Shown here piece by piece: positions 10,710 to 21,950 of a DNA stretch of 64,000 nt. Position 1 is the stretch's first letter. Each line of letters begins with the position of its first letter. This DNA is from Dipteronia dyeriana (lineage: Eukaryota; Streptophyta; Magnoliopsida; Sapindales; Sapindaceae). A program made the position numbers and the translations under genes. The notes beneath the pieces were generated by a model, which did not search any database, was not told the DNA's origin, and saw only the letters and a list, made by a program, of their open reading frames with translations. Location of the stretch: contig CM065295.1 of the NCBI GenBank assembly GCA_032871835.1, positions 21,462,501-21,526,500 on the forward strand, given 5' to 3'.

Positions 10710-11101
10710 AATGAGTCTCTCGTGAAAGATTCTTTATTTTAATTTCGGTAAGAACCATGATGAAAACATATCGATTTTAATGAATTTTAATCTGATTTTT
10801 ATTTTGGATGATGGGTACAATGAAATCTGTATATGAACAAAATTTAAGAATTTTCCGAGCATTAAAACTATTTATCTAAATTTTGTTAAATATGAAGGTA
10901 TGGAAAAATAGGTGAAATTTTGGAAAATTAAAGAAAAATTGCTATAGTACTTGAAAAGTTCTCAAATTATGTTCATAAGTAGATTTTAATGAACTCATCA
11001 TTTACAAAAAAATTAAGATCAAAATTCATTAAAATCGATATATTTTTATCAAGATCCTTACTGAAATTAAAATAAAGAATCTATTATGAAAGATTCATTA
11101 T
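10710..11101. mobile_element. MITE-like element made of two long inverted arms
   Basis: The left arm (from AATGAGTCTCTCGTGAAAGA, 10709) and the right arm (ending TTATGAAAGATTCATT, 11100) are imperfect inverted copies over about 115 bp, sharing TTCTTTATTTTAATTTC and ATATCGATTTTAATGAATTT. The central 160 bp are unrelated and AT-rich. (TA)n tracts flank both ends, so a TA-type target duplication cannot be resolved. There is no ORF. Superfamily unknown. Confidence 0.75.
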
Positions 11102-11109
11102 ATATATAT

Positions 11110-12508
11110 ATATAATGAGTGTATAAATTATATTTATAGGTGACAATATCAATATCCTTTATTTAATTTATTTTTTATTATCTTGGTAATTACATTTGAA
11201 ACCTTCGTAAGAAGATTTTTATATATCAACCTTTTATCTTGATGGGTTTTTAAACATCAACATTTCTCGATATTGAATAACATTATCTAAAAGCGCCATT
11301 AAGACTCAACGCTTTTAATAAACCATTAAATTCTTAAAAACCAGCAAATTGTTTTGATGGTTTTAAAAACCAGCAAATTCTTATTTAAAATACATCACAG
11401 AGGCTCAACAGACGAAAAAATATTCTAAAAAAAAAGTATCAAAAACACCATTTTTCTTATTTATCAGATTTTGCTATCTTAAAAATGTCCAACAACAACC
11501 TTAGCCATGACTACAACATATAGGAAGACGAGTTATAAGGAAAACTACACCTGATTTCTGATATTTCTTCTTCTGGTTCTGATTCTTTTTCGTACAAATC
11601 TTCTGAAAATGAAGATCCATGCATGTATTTGTATGATTTCTCCATTGCATTTGCTCTTGTATTATTTCTATCAACAATCATTTCTGAATTTAAATTGTCT
11701 GTCCATTGATTTTTTTTTTCTTGTGATTCTATGATTGGTATCATTAACAGAAAATTTTGTTTTACATGTTGTGGCTTATCAGATATGTTTTAACGAATGC
11801 AATATGAGATTGTGAATTGGGGAAATGGGGGAAACGTGAGGATGGGATACCTCCCCCCAAATGAGAGATAGTAATAGGGATGGGGGAAGGGTTGTTAGGG
11901 AATGGAGTGGGGAAATCAATATCCATCCTTATTTCACCTATTGTCATCCCTATTTACCGGTCATATACGCCATATACCTTTTATCGTGAACATGTGATTA
12001 CAATCATATAAACATTTAATTAGGATATAAAATTACAGATACAACGGAGGCTCTAGATAAAAACTTCAAATAAGACCATATTTTATCTTTACCATTAAAA
12101 AAATCACAGTAACAAATTACTTAAAATTGATTTTTCTTCATCTTTGTGATGTAAAAATATTTATTACTTAAATTAGCAGTATCTTTTTTATTGCTCCTAA
12201 CAAATTTATCAACAGCCCCTTTTGAGATTGAACTAGTTTTAATTTTAATTTTTCATATCCATACACAAATTTTCTACCTGACATATTTTGTATTTTGAAT
12301 TTTTGATAGTCCTATAATCCTATAATGAAATCACTTGCATGCAATTAAATAATGTAATAATGAATAGAAAGGGTAACAATATCAAAATAAAATAAAAATA
12401 GAACAACAATTAACAAAATTAGAAAATTATATAACAATAGAATCTGGAAGGCTGGAAGCCTAGAAAGCGTCAAAGTGTAAAGTTTTCTAAGAAAATTGCC
12501 ACAAAGAA
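11110..12508. other. AT-rich intergenic stretch with a G-rich patch
   Basis: No convincing gene. Two short minus-strand frames (11511-11744 and 11762-11947) have no recognisable domain. The second overlaps a patch at 11815-11905 dominated by GGGGA/GGGGGA and its complement, a composition known from low-complexity transposon remnants. The remainder is AT-rich. Confidence 0.5.
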
Positions 12509-12513
12509 CTCAG

Positions 12514-13757
<1,244 letters not shown>

Positions 13758-13789
13758 CTCAGTATATCAAGATTCGATTTTGAAGAAAG

Positions 13790-14323
13790 TGTTGAAAAAT
13801 TCCAACATATGGGGCCACACATGTAAATATTAAATATGTTATGCTATCTTTTGGTTAAACATAAACTAAAATGGTCTATTTAAAATTAAAATTTTAAAGT
13901 CTAAAGGTATAATTGTCATGGAATTAATGTGCAGATATTAAAGTGTTATTTCTAATTTGATGAGGGACCAAATTAGAAATAGCAAAATATATAATAATCT
14001 GATTATTATATATTTAGGGTTATGGTTCCAAAATTACACTATCACTTTTTAGCTTTTCTGAATCCCCATCACCAAAGAAGAGAGAACATTTTTGTGTCCA
14101 AAGGATTGTGATAATTTGGAAGATCTCAATCCGTCCACCAACCTACAACAATGGATTCAGGTACACTTCTGATTTCTCCTATCTCACTTTTCTCTTGAAT
14201 TGACATGGATTGGTAATATGTATTTAGGATTTAATTAATCATGATATAGAAACATGCTTAGGTTAAGATTCATATGAAGCATGTGCATATGCATGTTGAT
14301 TTTGTGTTAATCAAATTCTTACA
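13790..14323 (+). repeat. 5' LTR of the copia element
   Basis: The 534-bp LTR begins TGTTGAAAAATTCCAACATATGG and ends AATTCTTACA. It matches 32125-32683 throughout with scattered changes. An ACAATGGATTCAGGTA stretch (14148-14163) is kept in both LTRs. Confidence 0.93.
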
Positions 14324-14325
14324 AG

Positions 14326-14339
14326 TAATATCAGGGCCA
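14326..14339 (+). promoter_or_regulatory. Degenerate primer-binding site of the copia element
   Basis: TAATATCAGGGCCA lies three bases after the LTR. The usual plant copia PBS, complementary to initiator tRNA-Met, is TGGTATCAGAGCCA. Three of 14 positions differ, in line with an old copy. Confidence 0.7.
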
Positions 14340-15128
14340 CCTATGATCAATTCTTGAGAATTTGAGATTTTAAGTTTCAAGAAATTTCTAAAAAAATTGG
14401 AGTCTTGATCTTTTTTTTTGTGAAATTTGCTTGAGTTTTGGTGCTTTGGATTCGGTTCTTGTATGTATCAAGTTTTTTTTATAAAAAAATGATCTGAAAG
14501 TTTTTTTTTTTTTTTACTTTGGGTTTGTTGATCTTCTTTGTTGATAAAAAAAATCTGGTATCAGGCAACACCAAGTTTCGGGTTTCTCACCCAAACCAGT
14601 TTCTTCTCGGTCAATGTCCCTTTCCGATGAGATTTTGCACGGAACTTGTGCGATTCACGCGACGAGAATGATCGTTGGTCGTCCTCCGCGATAGGTTTTA
14701 GATCGAGCAAGATCGGCTGCTGGTTCGCTCGATTGGTTTAGGCTTCGACCGTCGGCCTTCGTTGCTTCTATCCAAGTTTGTAGGTCGACTAGTCACTCCG
14801 CCGTTCGTCGGTGCCTTTTGGTGACAGCGTGGTAATCTGAAGCGGCGGCTACAATGAACGAGGGTTTCAGATGTCATTTTTTACTTTGGGCCATGTTTTG
14901 AAATTTTGATATAGTATAGGGTCTATTTTATAATTATTCTAGGGTCACTTTATAATTTTTAAACTATTGAGTCAATTTTTAATTATTAAAAATTATTAGG
15001 CCAATTTTTTATTTTGATAAAATACAGTGGCCGATTTGTAATTACTGAAACTTGAGGGATCTGTCTATAATTTTATAAAATCAAGGGTAATTTTGTAATT
15101 TTGATAAAAATATTTTTATTTTATTTTA
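14340..15128 (+). other. Leader of the copia element
   Basis: This is untranslated sequence between PBS and gag. It includes a GC-richer block (14565-14875, rich in CG dinucleotides, unlike its surroundings) followed by an AT-rich stretch. No ORF of note. Confidence 0.6.
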
Positions 15129-15540
15129 TGGATCAAGTCAAATTCAAATATTTTTGGGGTGCGGTATCTGAAAAGATAACTAAAACCAAAGAGTTCCTAA
15201 CCGAAATTGAAAAGCGTTTTACGAAAAACGATAAGGCAGAAACAAACACGTTTTTGTAAAACTTGATTTCTATGAAGTATAAAGGCAATGGGAACATAAG
15301 GGAGTACATTATGGAAATGTCTATTAGTATCACTTCTTGTACAATACAGTCAATTTAAGGCCAGTTACAACTGTCAAATGGGATAAATGGATTCTTAATG
15401 AGCTCATTTCTTACTTTGTGCAATAGGAAGAGAGATTGAAGCAAGACATGACCGAAAGTACTCATTTGGCTAGCACCTCTAAGGATAAGGGTAAAAAGAG
15501 AAAGAATAATGAAGCTGCTAAGGGTCCAGTTCAAAAAAAA
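15129..15540 (+). pseudogene. Gag remnant of the copia element
   Basis: The frame opens ATGGATCAAGTC and gives FLTEIEKRFTKNDKAET, then in shifted frames SMKYKGNGNIREYIMEMS and a KKRKNNEAAK tail. These are hallmarks of the UBN2-type copia gag. Several stops and frameshifts occur (first stop near 15258). It stops abruptly after a lysine-rich stretch at an A-run (15532-15540), where sequence jumps directly to the end of integrase. Confidence 0.8.
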
Positions 15541-16473
15541 TAGCAGCTTATATTCTAAATCGAGTGTTAACTAAAGCAGCTGTAAAAACACATTTTGAGC
15601 TTTGGAATGATAGAAAGCCTAGTCTAAAACATTTTCACATTTGAGGATGTCCAGCTGAGGCAAGGCCTTACAGACCACATGAAAATAAATTGGACTCCAA
15701 AATTGTAAGCAGTTACTCCATTTGCTACTCTGAGCAATCTAGGGGATATAAGTTTTATGATCCCACACTTAGGTCAATTTTTTGAGACAGGAACTGCAAT
15801 ATTTTTTGAGGATGTTGAGTTTGGGGCGAGAAATAAGGTTAAAGACATCGTTTTTAAGGAGGAATCGGTTTCGATTCCTACTACCACTTTTGACGATGTG
15901 CAGGATTCTATACTTGTCATTGATCAAGAAACGAATTCGGATCCTAAACCAGACAATATTGAACAAAACCTCATTCAATATGAGGTAATTGTTCTTAAGG
16001 AACAAACTCAACAACCTTGAGAGCCAGTGTCATTAAGGTGATCCACTATAGAAAGGAGAAATGTTATTCCAGACTATTTTCTCTTATTTCTATAGGAACA
16101 TGAGGAAGACAGTGGAATGGTGGAAGATGATCCAATCAACTTATATCAAGCCATGTAGGGTTCCAACTCTCAAAAGTGGATTGACGCCATAACTGAGGAG
16201 TATAAATCTATGCAAGACAATAAGGTTTAAGAACTTGTCTCATTATTAGAATGTGTGAAGCCCGTTGGTTCTAAATGAATATTTAAAACCAAAAGGGATT
16301 CAAAGGTGATGTGGAGAGGTATAAGGCTCGTCTTGTAGCTAAAGGCTTTACCCAGAAGGAAGAGATTGACTTTAAAGAGATTTTCTCTTCGATTTCAACG
16401 AAAGACTCTTTTAAGACAACCATCTTGTTTCACATTTTGACCTTGAGTTTCATTAGATGGATGTCAAGACAAC
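15541..16473 (+). pseudogene. Integrase C-terminus and start of RT, copia element
   Basis: The translation shows AAYILNRVLTKAAVKTHFEL, then GCPAEARPYRPHENKLDSK and FYDPTLRSIFETG. This is the end of a copia integrase. It is followed by an acidic linker and the RT beginning WIDAITEEYKSMQDNK and ERYKARLVAKGFTQKEEIDF. Stops at about 15644, 16018, 16157, 16230 and 16277. The RT is cut after the MDVKT codons at 16473 by the Tat insertion and resumes at 28660. Confidence 0.85.
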
Positions 16474-17490
16474 TGTCGTATGTGAATTTTATCATACGAA
16501 CACGTCAACAACAAAGAGGATAAAAATTGCCAGGTGGACATCCGAATAGACGTTTAGAAAAAATCCTACAAGACTTCATCGAAGAAGAGAAAACCAGAGC
16601 AAGCAGATGATGAACAAAACCTACTCAGGGACAATCAATGTTATGTATTACTCGGGATCAGTTAAATGACACTCGGGGCTGGTTAAATTACACTTCCACT
16701 CGGGAACGAATGATGTAACTTGGTATCAAACCCACTCGAGCGAGTAACTGAGAAAGAAAGTCTAGATATTCTGAACGCCACTTCAACATCGTTTTCATTG
16801 ACAGTCTACTCCCTGATCTGAATATCGCCCGAGTTGTGCTCTGTCCTTACTCGGGATGAACATGAAGAAAACTGAATAAAAGCCCAGTGCATAGCTCATG
16901 TGGATCAAGTTATTAAAATGCACGAAGATATTCATATCAAAAAGGAATCTCAATAAGAACAGAATATTAAACAGGAAAGGTTCTCAATCAGGCAACAACT
17001 TTATTTCTTCAAAAAGACTATGCTCTTATAAGGAAATAAGTCCTAATTGGACTACATTACTAGAGACCCATTCGATCTCAATACAAGACTCGGAAACAGA
17101 AAAGAAGACAATCAGCTTCAAGTAAGTAAATAATTGTAATTAAATACAAATATCTTCTATTACTTGTACAAAGCAGATTAGGGTTCTATAAACATATAAA
17201 TAGACCCATAATCTTGTCAAAAAGGGATAGAGGCAACACTCATAGCAAAATACAGAGAGAAGAAAGAGAGATCGAGAGCTTGAAACATTATAATTTCATA
17301 GTGGATTTTGGCTTGGTTGATCATTCAACCACCCGTGGACGTTTCTCCGGTCATCGGAGTTTTACCACGTAAAAAACTCGCGTTTGTTTATTTTTCTCCT
17401 TCTCTTTCTCTTTGAAATCATAGCCGAAATCATAGCAGAAATCCAATCCTTGTTGGCATTTCTGATACAATCCAGAAATCGACGTCAACA
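16474..17490 (+). repeat. 5' LTR of Tat copy 2
   Basis: The 1017-bp LTR starts TGTCGTATGTGAATTTTATC and ends CGACGTCAACA. It pairs with 27656-28659. CTCGGG boxes lie at 16651, 16672, 16699 and 16850. A TATA-like TATAAATAG is at 17195-17203. Bases 16725-16840 duplicate part of the antisense ORF and are absent from the LTRs of copy 1. Confidence 0.93.
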
Positions 17491-17492
17491 AT

Positions 17493-17510
17493 TGGTGCTA
17501 GAAGAAGGGG
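17493..17510 (+). promoter_or_regulatory. Primer-binding site of Tat copy 2
   Basis: TGGTGCTAGAAGAAGGGG lies two bases after the LTR, in the position of the copy 1 PBS. It keeps GCTAGAAG and the downstream TTGAACCTCCGA but has lost exact T-arm pairing through substitutions and one extra G. Confidence 0.7.
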
Positions 17511-17537
17511 CTTGAACCTCCGATTTAATCAAAAGCA

Positions 17538-19217
17538 ATGACAGGAAGCAGAAACAGTTCTAGGGATGTCTAAAAATCTCCAGATAACTTCCATATTGGT
17601 TGTAGCTCGCGGAATCTAGCTGCAACAACAAAGAACCCACCTACATTCCTGGCAGGGATCCAGCAAGTTCCTCCGACCAGCGGAGACTTGGCACAACACT
17701 TCCGAGAGGCGTTGCAACAACTGGTGGAAGACGCAACAAAAGAATGAGTTGATCTACTAGCTACAGAAGCACAAACTCCTAACCTCCCACCTGCAAGGCT
17801 TTGTTCGGTTGTAGTAGGGCCAGAAATAAATACACTGGAGGCTGGAAGAAACTCGGTTCCAATTAATCAGGCTGGACGTGAAACACCTGAGGAGGAAAGA
17901 CCACGCCAAAAGCAAAACCAGGATCAGACAGCCCACGCTAGACATAGTAAACATGACCGGCACAGGGATCGGTCGTCATCAAAAGATAGTGATCGGCATC
18001 ATCGCAAGCGTCATCACGGAATCATACGTGAAACCCGACATCAAAGTGAAGAACCAGAAAGAGAAATGATGATCACCCAGCGGTTCAACCATCAGGGAAG
18101 TCCGGTGGGATACAGAGACGTTGTAATCCAAAGCCTAACTCGAGAAGTTGAGAATAATAGGCGTCAAATGGACGCATTGGTCAGACGTTATGGGTATAAC
18201 GATTTATCTGATGACGATTCTGACAGTCTATTCACCAGGGAAATCTTACGGACCCCATTCCCAGAAAGGTTTAAGATGCCGCACGTGGAGCAGTTCAAGA
18301 AAGACACAGACCCTAAGGAGCACGTCAGACGCTATGAAAGCGCCATGGCTCAGTATGCCCACAGTGATCCCTTACTGTGTCTTAACTTTCCACAAACTCT
18401 GTGAGATACGGGCACGAGGTGGTTTGGGAGATTGCCCCCAGCAAGCATCGGAAGTTTCAGTGAACTAAGTAGAAGCTTCTCAAGGTAATTTCTGAGCAAT
18501 GTTCACAGGAAAAAAGTCAGTGGCTTACCTTTCTCAAATAAAGCAAGGAAATGATGAGTCCTGAAGAAATATCTGGGGAGATTTGGCCAAGCAGTATCAG
18601 AAATTGGCAGTGCAAACGATGAAGCAATAATTGCTGCATTCATCAACAATCTACAGAATGGACTGCTATCTTTCGATTTAGGAAGAGCTCATCTGACCAG
18701 ATATGCAGATATGATGGACATGGAAGGAGGTTATGCATTAGCCAAAGAAGAAGAGTTAGGCACTGGAGGATGCTACATGCATGGAGGAAAACTCGAACAA
18801 ATTGACTCCGAGTCCAAAGTGCAGAACCAAAAGAGAAAGCAAAAAGGAAACAACAAAGAAAAAAGCAAGGACAGGGGAAATGGGCATAATGTCGAACAGA
18901 CCATAGAGAAATACCGAGATAGGTACTCTAACTACACCCCTCTTCAGAAAAAGCAGAAGGAAATCCTGACCATTTTGGAAGCAAAAAATATGGTACAAGA
19001 GCCACGCCGACAATCTCAGTTTACTCGGCGAGATAAAATCAAATACTGTAGGTTTCATAATGAAACCGGTCATGAGACTTTCAAGTGTTACCAGCTCAGA
19101 GATTACATAGAAACCCTCATTCGGGAAGGACATCTACAGGATGTGATCTTGAAAAGGGATGAGAAATCAGAAGCAAAGAAAGAGATCATGGCCGATCACA
19201 GCTCTGGTCGAAATTAA
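17538..19217 (+). pseudogene. Gag region of Tat copy 2
   Basis: The probable start ATG (17538) is followed after 11 codons by TAA (17571-17573), and the same frame then continues open as gag. A TGA follows at about 17745. The N-terminal half ends in an Arg/His/Asp-rich segment (17880-18060). Next come NNRRQMDALVRRYGYNDLSD and FPERFKMPHVEQFKKDTDP (18066-18404), the gag core with FSELSRSF and SANDEAIIAAFINNLQNG (frameshifted near 18404 and 18550), a Lys/Glu-rich stretch, and a C-x2-H-x4-H-x4-C knuckle (19047-19088). The protein would form the particle and bind RNA. Confidence 0.83.
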
Positions 19218-19374
19218 AGGGTCAGTCTAGAGGTCAATCAAGTAATACATACGATCTTTGGAGGACCATCCACTGGGAGAAGTAACCGAGAGCGAACACA
19301 GAAAATCAGAGAAGCAGTAGAAGCAAGAAATAACTTTGACGTAAACTCGGTCGAGCCGGACCTGAAAAGGGTAA

Positions 19375-19790
19375 AGAAAGGATGGGACCCAATAACATTC
19401 ACAGGAGCAGATTCCCATGGGGTCGATATTCGGCCAAATGATGTCTTGGTCATAAGTGCCCGGATTGGTCACCGGAAAGTCAGAAGAATCCTGATAGATA
19501 ATGGAAGCTCAGGAGACATTCTCAATGTAGCTGTCTACGATCAACTCAAGTTAGACCGAAAGGACCTACAACCCTTCCATACCTCACTCAGAGGATTCTG
19601 GGGAGTTGAGGTCAGGTCACTCGGGACGGTAAAGCTACCTGTGAAGATTGGAGTAACACATTGCGCTCGACTTCGTGGTGGTAGACTTAGAGAATTAGCC
19701 ATATAATACACTATTAGGACGACCATTCCTGAATAAAACTAAAGCCGTAACAGCCACTTATGCCTTAATAATCAAATTCCCGACCGAACA
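19375..19790 (+). pseudogene. Aspartic protease domain of Tat copy 2
   Basis: The protease is seen as VISARIGHRKVRRILIDNGSS, then ILNVAVYDQLKLDRKDLQPF and, after a frameshift near 19660, LGRPFLNKTKAVTATYAL. DNGSS is the active-site motif. It is preceded by the segment WDPITFTGADSHGVDIRPND, a Tat-type linker between gag and protease. It corresponds to 7032-7445 in copy 1. Confidence 0.83.
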
Positions 19791-20009
19791 AGGGGTCGGG
19801 GTAGTCAAGGGATCCCAAGAAATAGCCCGAAGAGCTAACCTGTCAGTATACAAAGACAAGAATGATGAACAGGTTTGCACTATAACACAGCCAAATCAAA
19901 ACAAAGAGCCATTGTCATTTGAGTTCGATCCAAGGGAAGAGCCGAATGAATCCAAAACTGAACCGGTCGAAGAAATCACCTTAAAAGAAGATGAGCCAGA
20001 CAAAAAAGT

Positions 20010-20790
20010 CAAGATCGGGACCAACCTGGAAAGAAGAGTCAAACAGAGCCTCATTGATCTACTTAAAGAATACAGGGATGTGTTCGTGTGGAGTCATGAA
20101 AATATGGTCGGGATAGATGCCCGAATAATATCCCACCATCTCACACTAGACCCGAATGTGAAACCGGTGATACAAAAGAGAAGATCATTCAATCTCTAGG
20201 GAAGTCAGGCAATTAAACAGGAAGTAGAGAAGCTACACGCTATTGGATCAATTAGAGAGGTTAATTACCCTCAGTGGGTAGCTAATGTAGTCCTCGTCCA
20301 AAAGAAGAATGGACAATGGAGGATGTGCGTAGATTTTACAGATCTAAACAAGGTATGCCCGAAAGATAGGTTTCCACTTCTAAGGATAGATCAATTGGTG
20401 GACGGTACATCGGGCCATGAGATGCTCAGTTTCTTGGATGCCTATTCGGGATATAACCAAATCCGGATGAACAAAGCCGACGAAGAAAAAATAGCATTTA
20501 CCACTGATCAGGGTTTGTACTAATACACAGTAATGCCCTTTGGGTTAAAAAACGCAGGGGCCACATATCAAAGGTTGGTCAACATAATCTTCGCACGGCA
20601 AATTGGAAGGAACATAGAAGTATACATTGATGACATGCTGACCAAGAACATCACGGCAGACAAGCACACTTAAAACCTGTGAGAAACATTTGATTTCTTG
20701 AGGAAATACCAAATGAAGCTAAATCCAAACAAGTGTTTATTCGGGGTTCCTTCAGGAAGATTCCTGGGTTTTTAAGTTCACCAAAGAGGA
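20010..20790 (+). pseudogene. Reverse transcriptase of Tat copy 2
   Basis: The domain opens with KQSLIDLLKEYRDVFVWSHE and HHLTLDPNVKPVIQKRR, followed by VANVVLVQKKNGQWRMCVDF, FLDAYSGYNQIRM and VMPFGLKNAGATYQ. YIDD is at 20623-20634, so the active-site motif is intact here, unlike in copy 1. Stops (20199, 20523, 20673 and 20775) interrupt the frame. It would copy element RNA into cDNA. Confidence 0.87.
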
Positions 20791-20799
20791 ATCAAAGTC

Positions 20800-21420
20800 A
20801 ACACCAAAAAGATCCAGGCCCTGCAGAAAATGACTTCACTGAGGACACTCAAAGAAGTATAGCGTCTTACAGGATGCTTGTCTTCCTTGGGTAGATTCAT
20901 CTTAAAAGCCACAGACAGATGCGCACCCATTTTCAAAGTAATTAAAAAAGGGAAATGACTCAAATGGAATGAAGAGTGCGAGCAGGCATTCTTAAAAATT
21001 AAAGAATATCTAGGGCAGACTCTCATCCTTTCAAAACCCCAGATGGGGGAGACACTCCAACTGTACTTATCAATTACAAAACTGGCAGCAAGCTCAGTCT
21101 TAGTCAGAACAGAAGATGGAGTACAAAAGCCAGTAGACTATACCAGCAATGCTCTCCTACCAGTCGAAATCAGGTATTCATAGGCAGAGAAAATGGCCCT
21201 AGCATTGGTTTCAGCAGCAAGGAAGCTAAGGCCATATTTTTAGGCTCATACAATCCAAGTACTCACTGACTGTCCATTGAGGCAGATTTTACAGAAGCTA
21301 GAGATTTCAGGGAGATTAACCAAATGGGCAATCGAGCTAAGTGAATTCGATATCCACTACATCCCCATGACATCTCTCAAAGGGAAAACAGTGCCAGATT
21401 TTATAGTAGAGTTCACATAA
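20800..21420 (+). pseudogene. RT connection and gypsy-type RNase H of Tat copy 2
   Basis: Recognisable pieces are LQKMTSLRTLKEV, a Gly-rich turn at LTGCLSSLGRF, EWNEECEQAFLKIKEYL-like sequence, LQLYLSITKLAASSVLVR, and the closing LSEFDIHYIPMTSLKGKTVPDF. Stops at 20862, 20957, 21183, 21243 and 21418 show it is dead. It lies between RT and the second RNase H, as in copy 1. Confidence 0.8.
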
Positions 21421-21441
21421 CCGAACCTGGAAGCGAAAAAG

Positions 21442-21950
21442 ATGTTGGGAAAAAATTTCTCATGGAAATTGTATGTTGATGGCTCTTCAAACACTCATGG
21501 CGGCCGGGCAGGGATCGTAGTATGTACTCCAGAAAGAGATGATGTCGAATGTGCCATGAGGTTTGACTTGAAAGCAACCAACAACCAAGCAGAGTATGAG
21601 GCGCTACTAGTTGGGCTCAGAGTCTGCATAGCTCTCAGGGCAGATGGAGTCGATATATTTAGCGATTCACAGGTAGTTGTCAACCAAGTCCTAGACGAGT
21701 ACCAAGCCAATGATGAATGCATGATAGCCTACCGTGGCATTGCAAAACAGCTCTTCCATAAATTCAAAGAATATAAGATTGCCTAGATCCCCATGGAGGA
21801 GAATGAAAAGGCAGAAGCATTATCCAAACTAGCATCAGCAGCAACCACAATCAGGCCAAAGATTATTCCAGTTGTACATCTCCTCAAACCGAGCACAGTT
21901 GAACCAAGAAACTTAGAAATTTTAGAAATCCGAACACCGCCAGACGATAA
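21442..21950 (+). pseudogene. Second (archaeal-type) RNase H of Tat copy 2
   Basis: The frame 21442-21786 gives KLYVDGSSNTHGGRAGIVV, NNQAEYEALLVGLRVCIAL and FSDSQVVVNQVLDEYQ, with the Asp-Glu-Asp residues of an active RNase H. A TAG at 21784-21786 interrupts it. The following frame continues with EKAEALSKLASAATTIRPKI. The duplicate RNase H is a Tat-lineage hallmark. Confidence 0.85.

Noticed and set aside
11762..11947. Proline-rich small protein
   Set aside because: Produced by a GGGGA-type low-complexity patch; no start context or domain.
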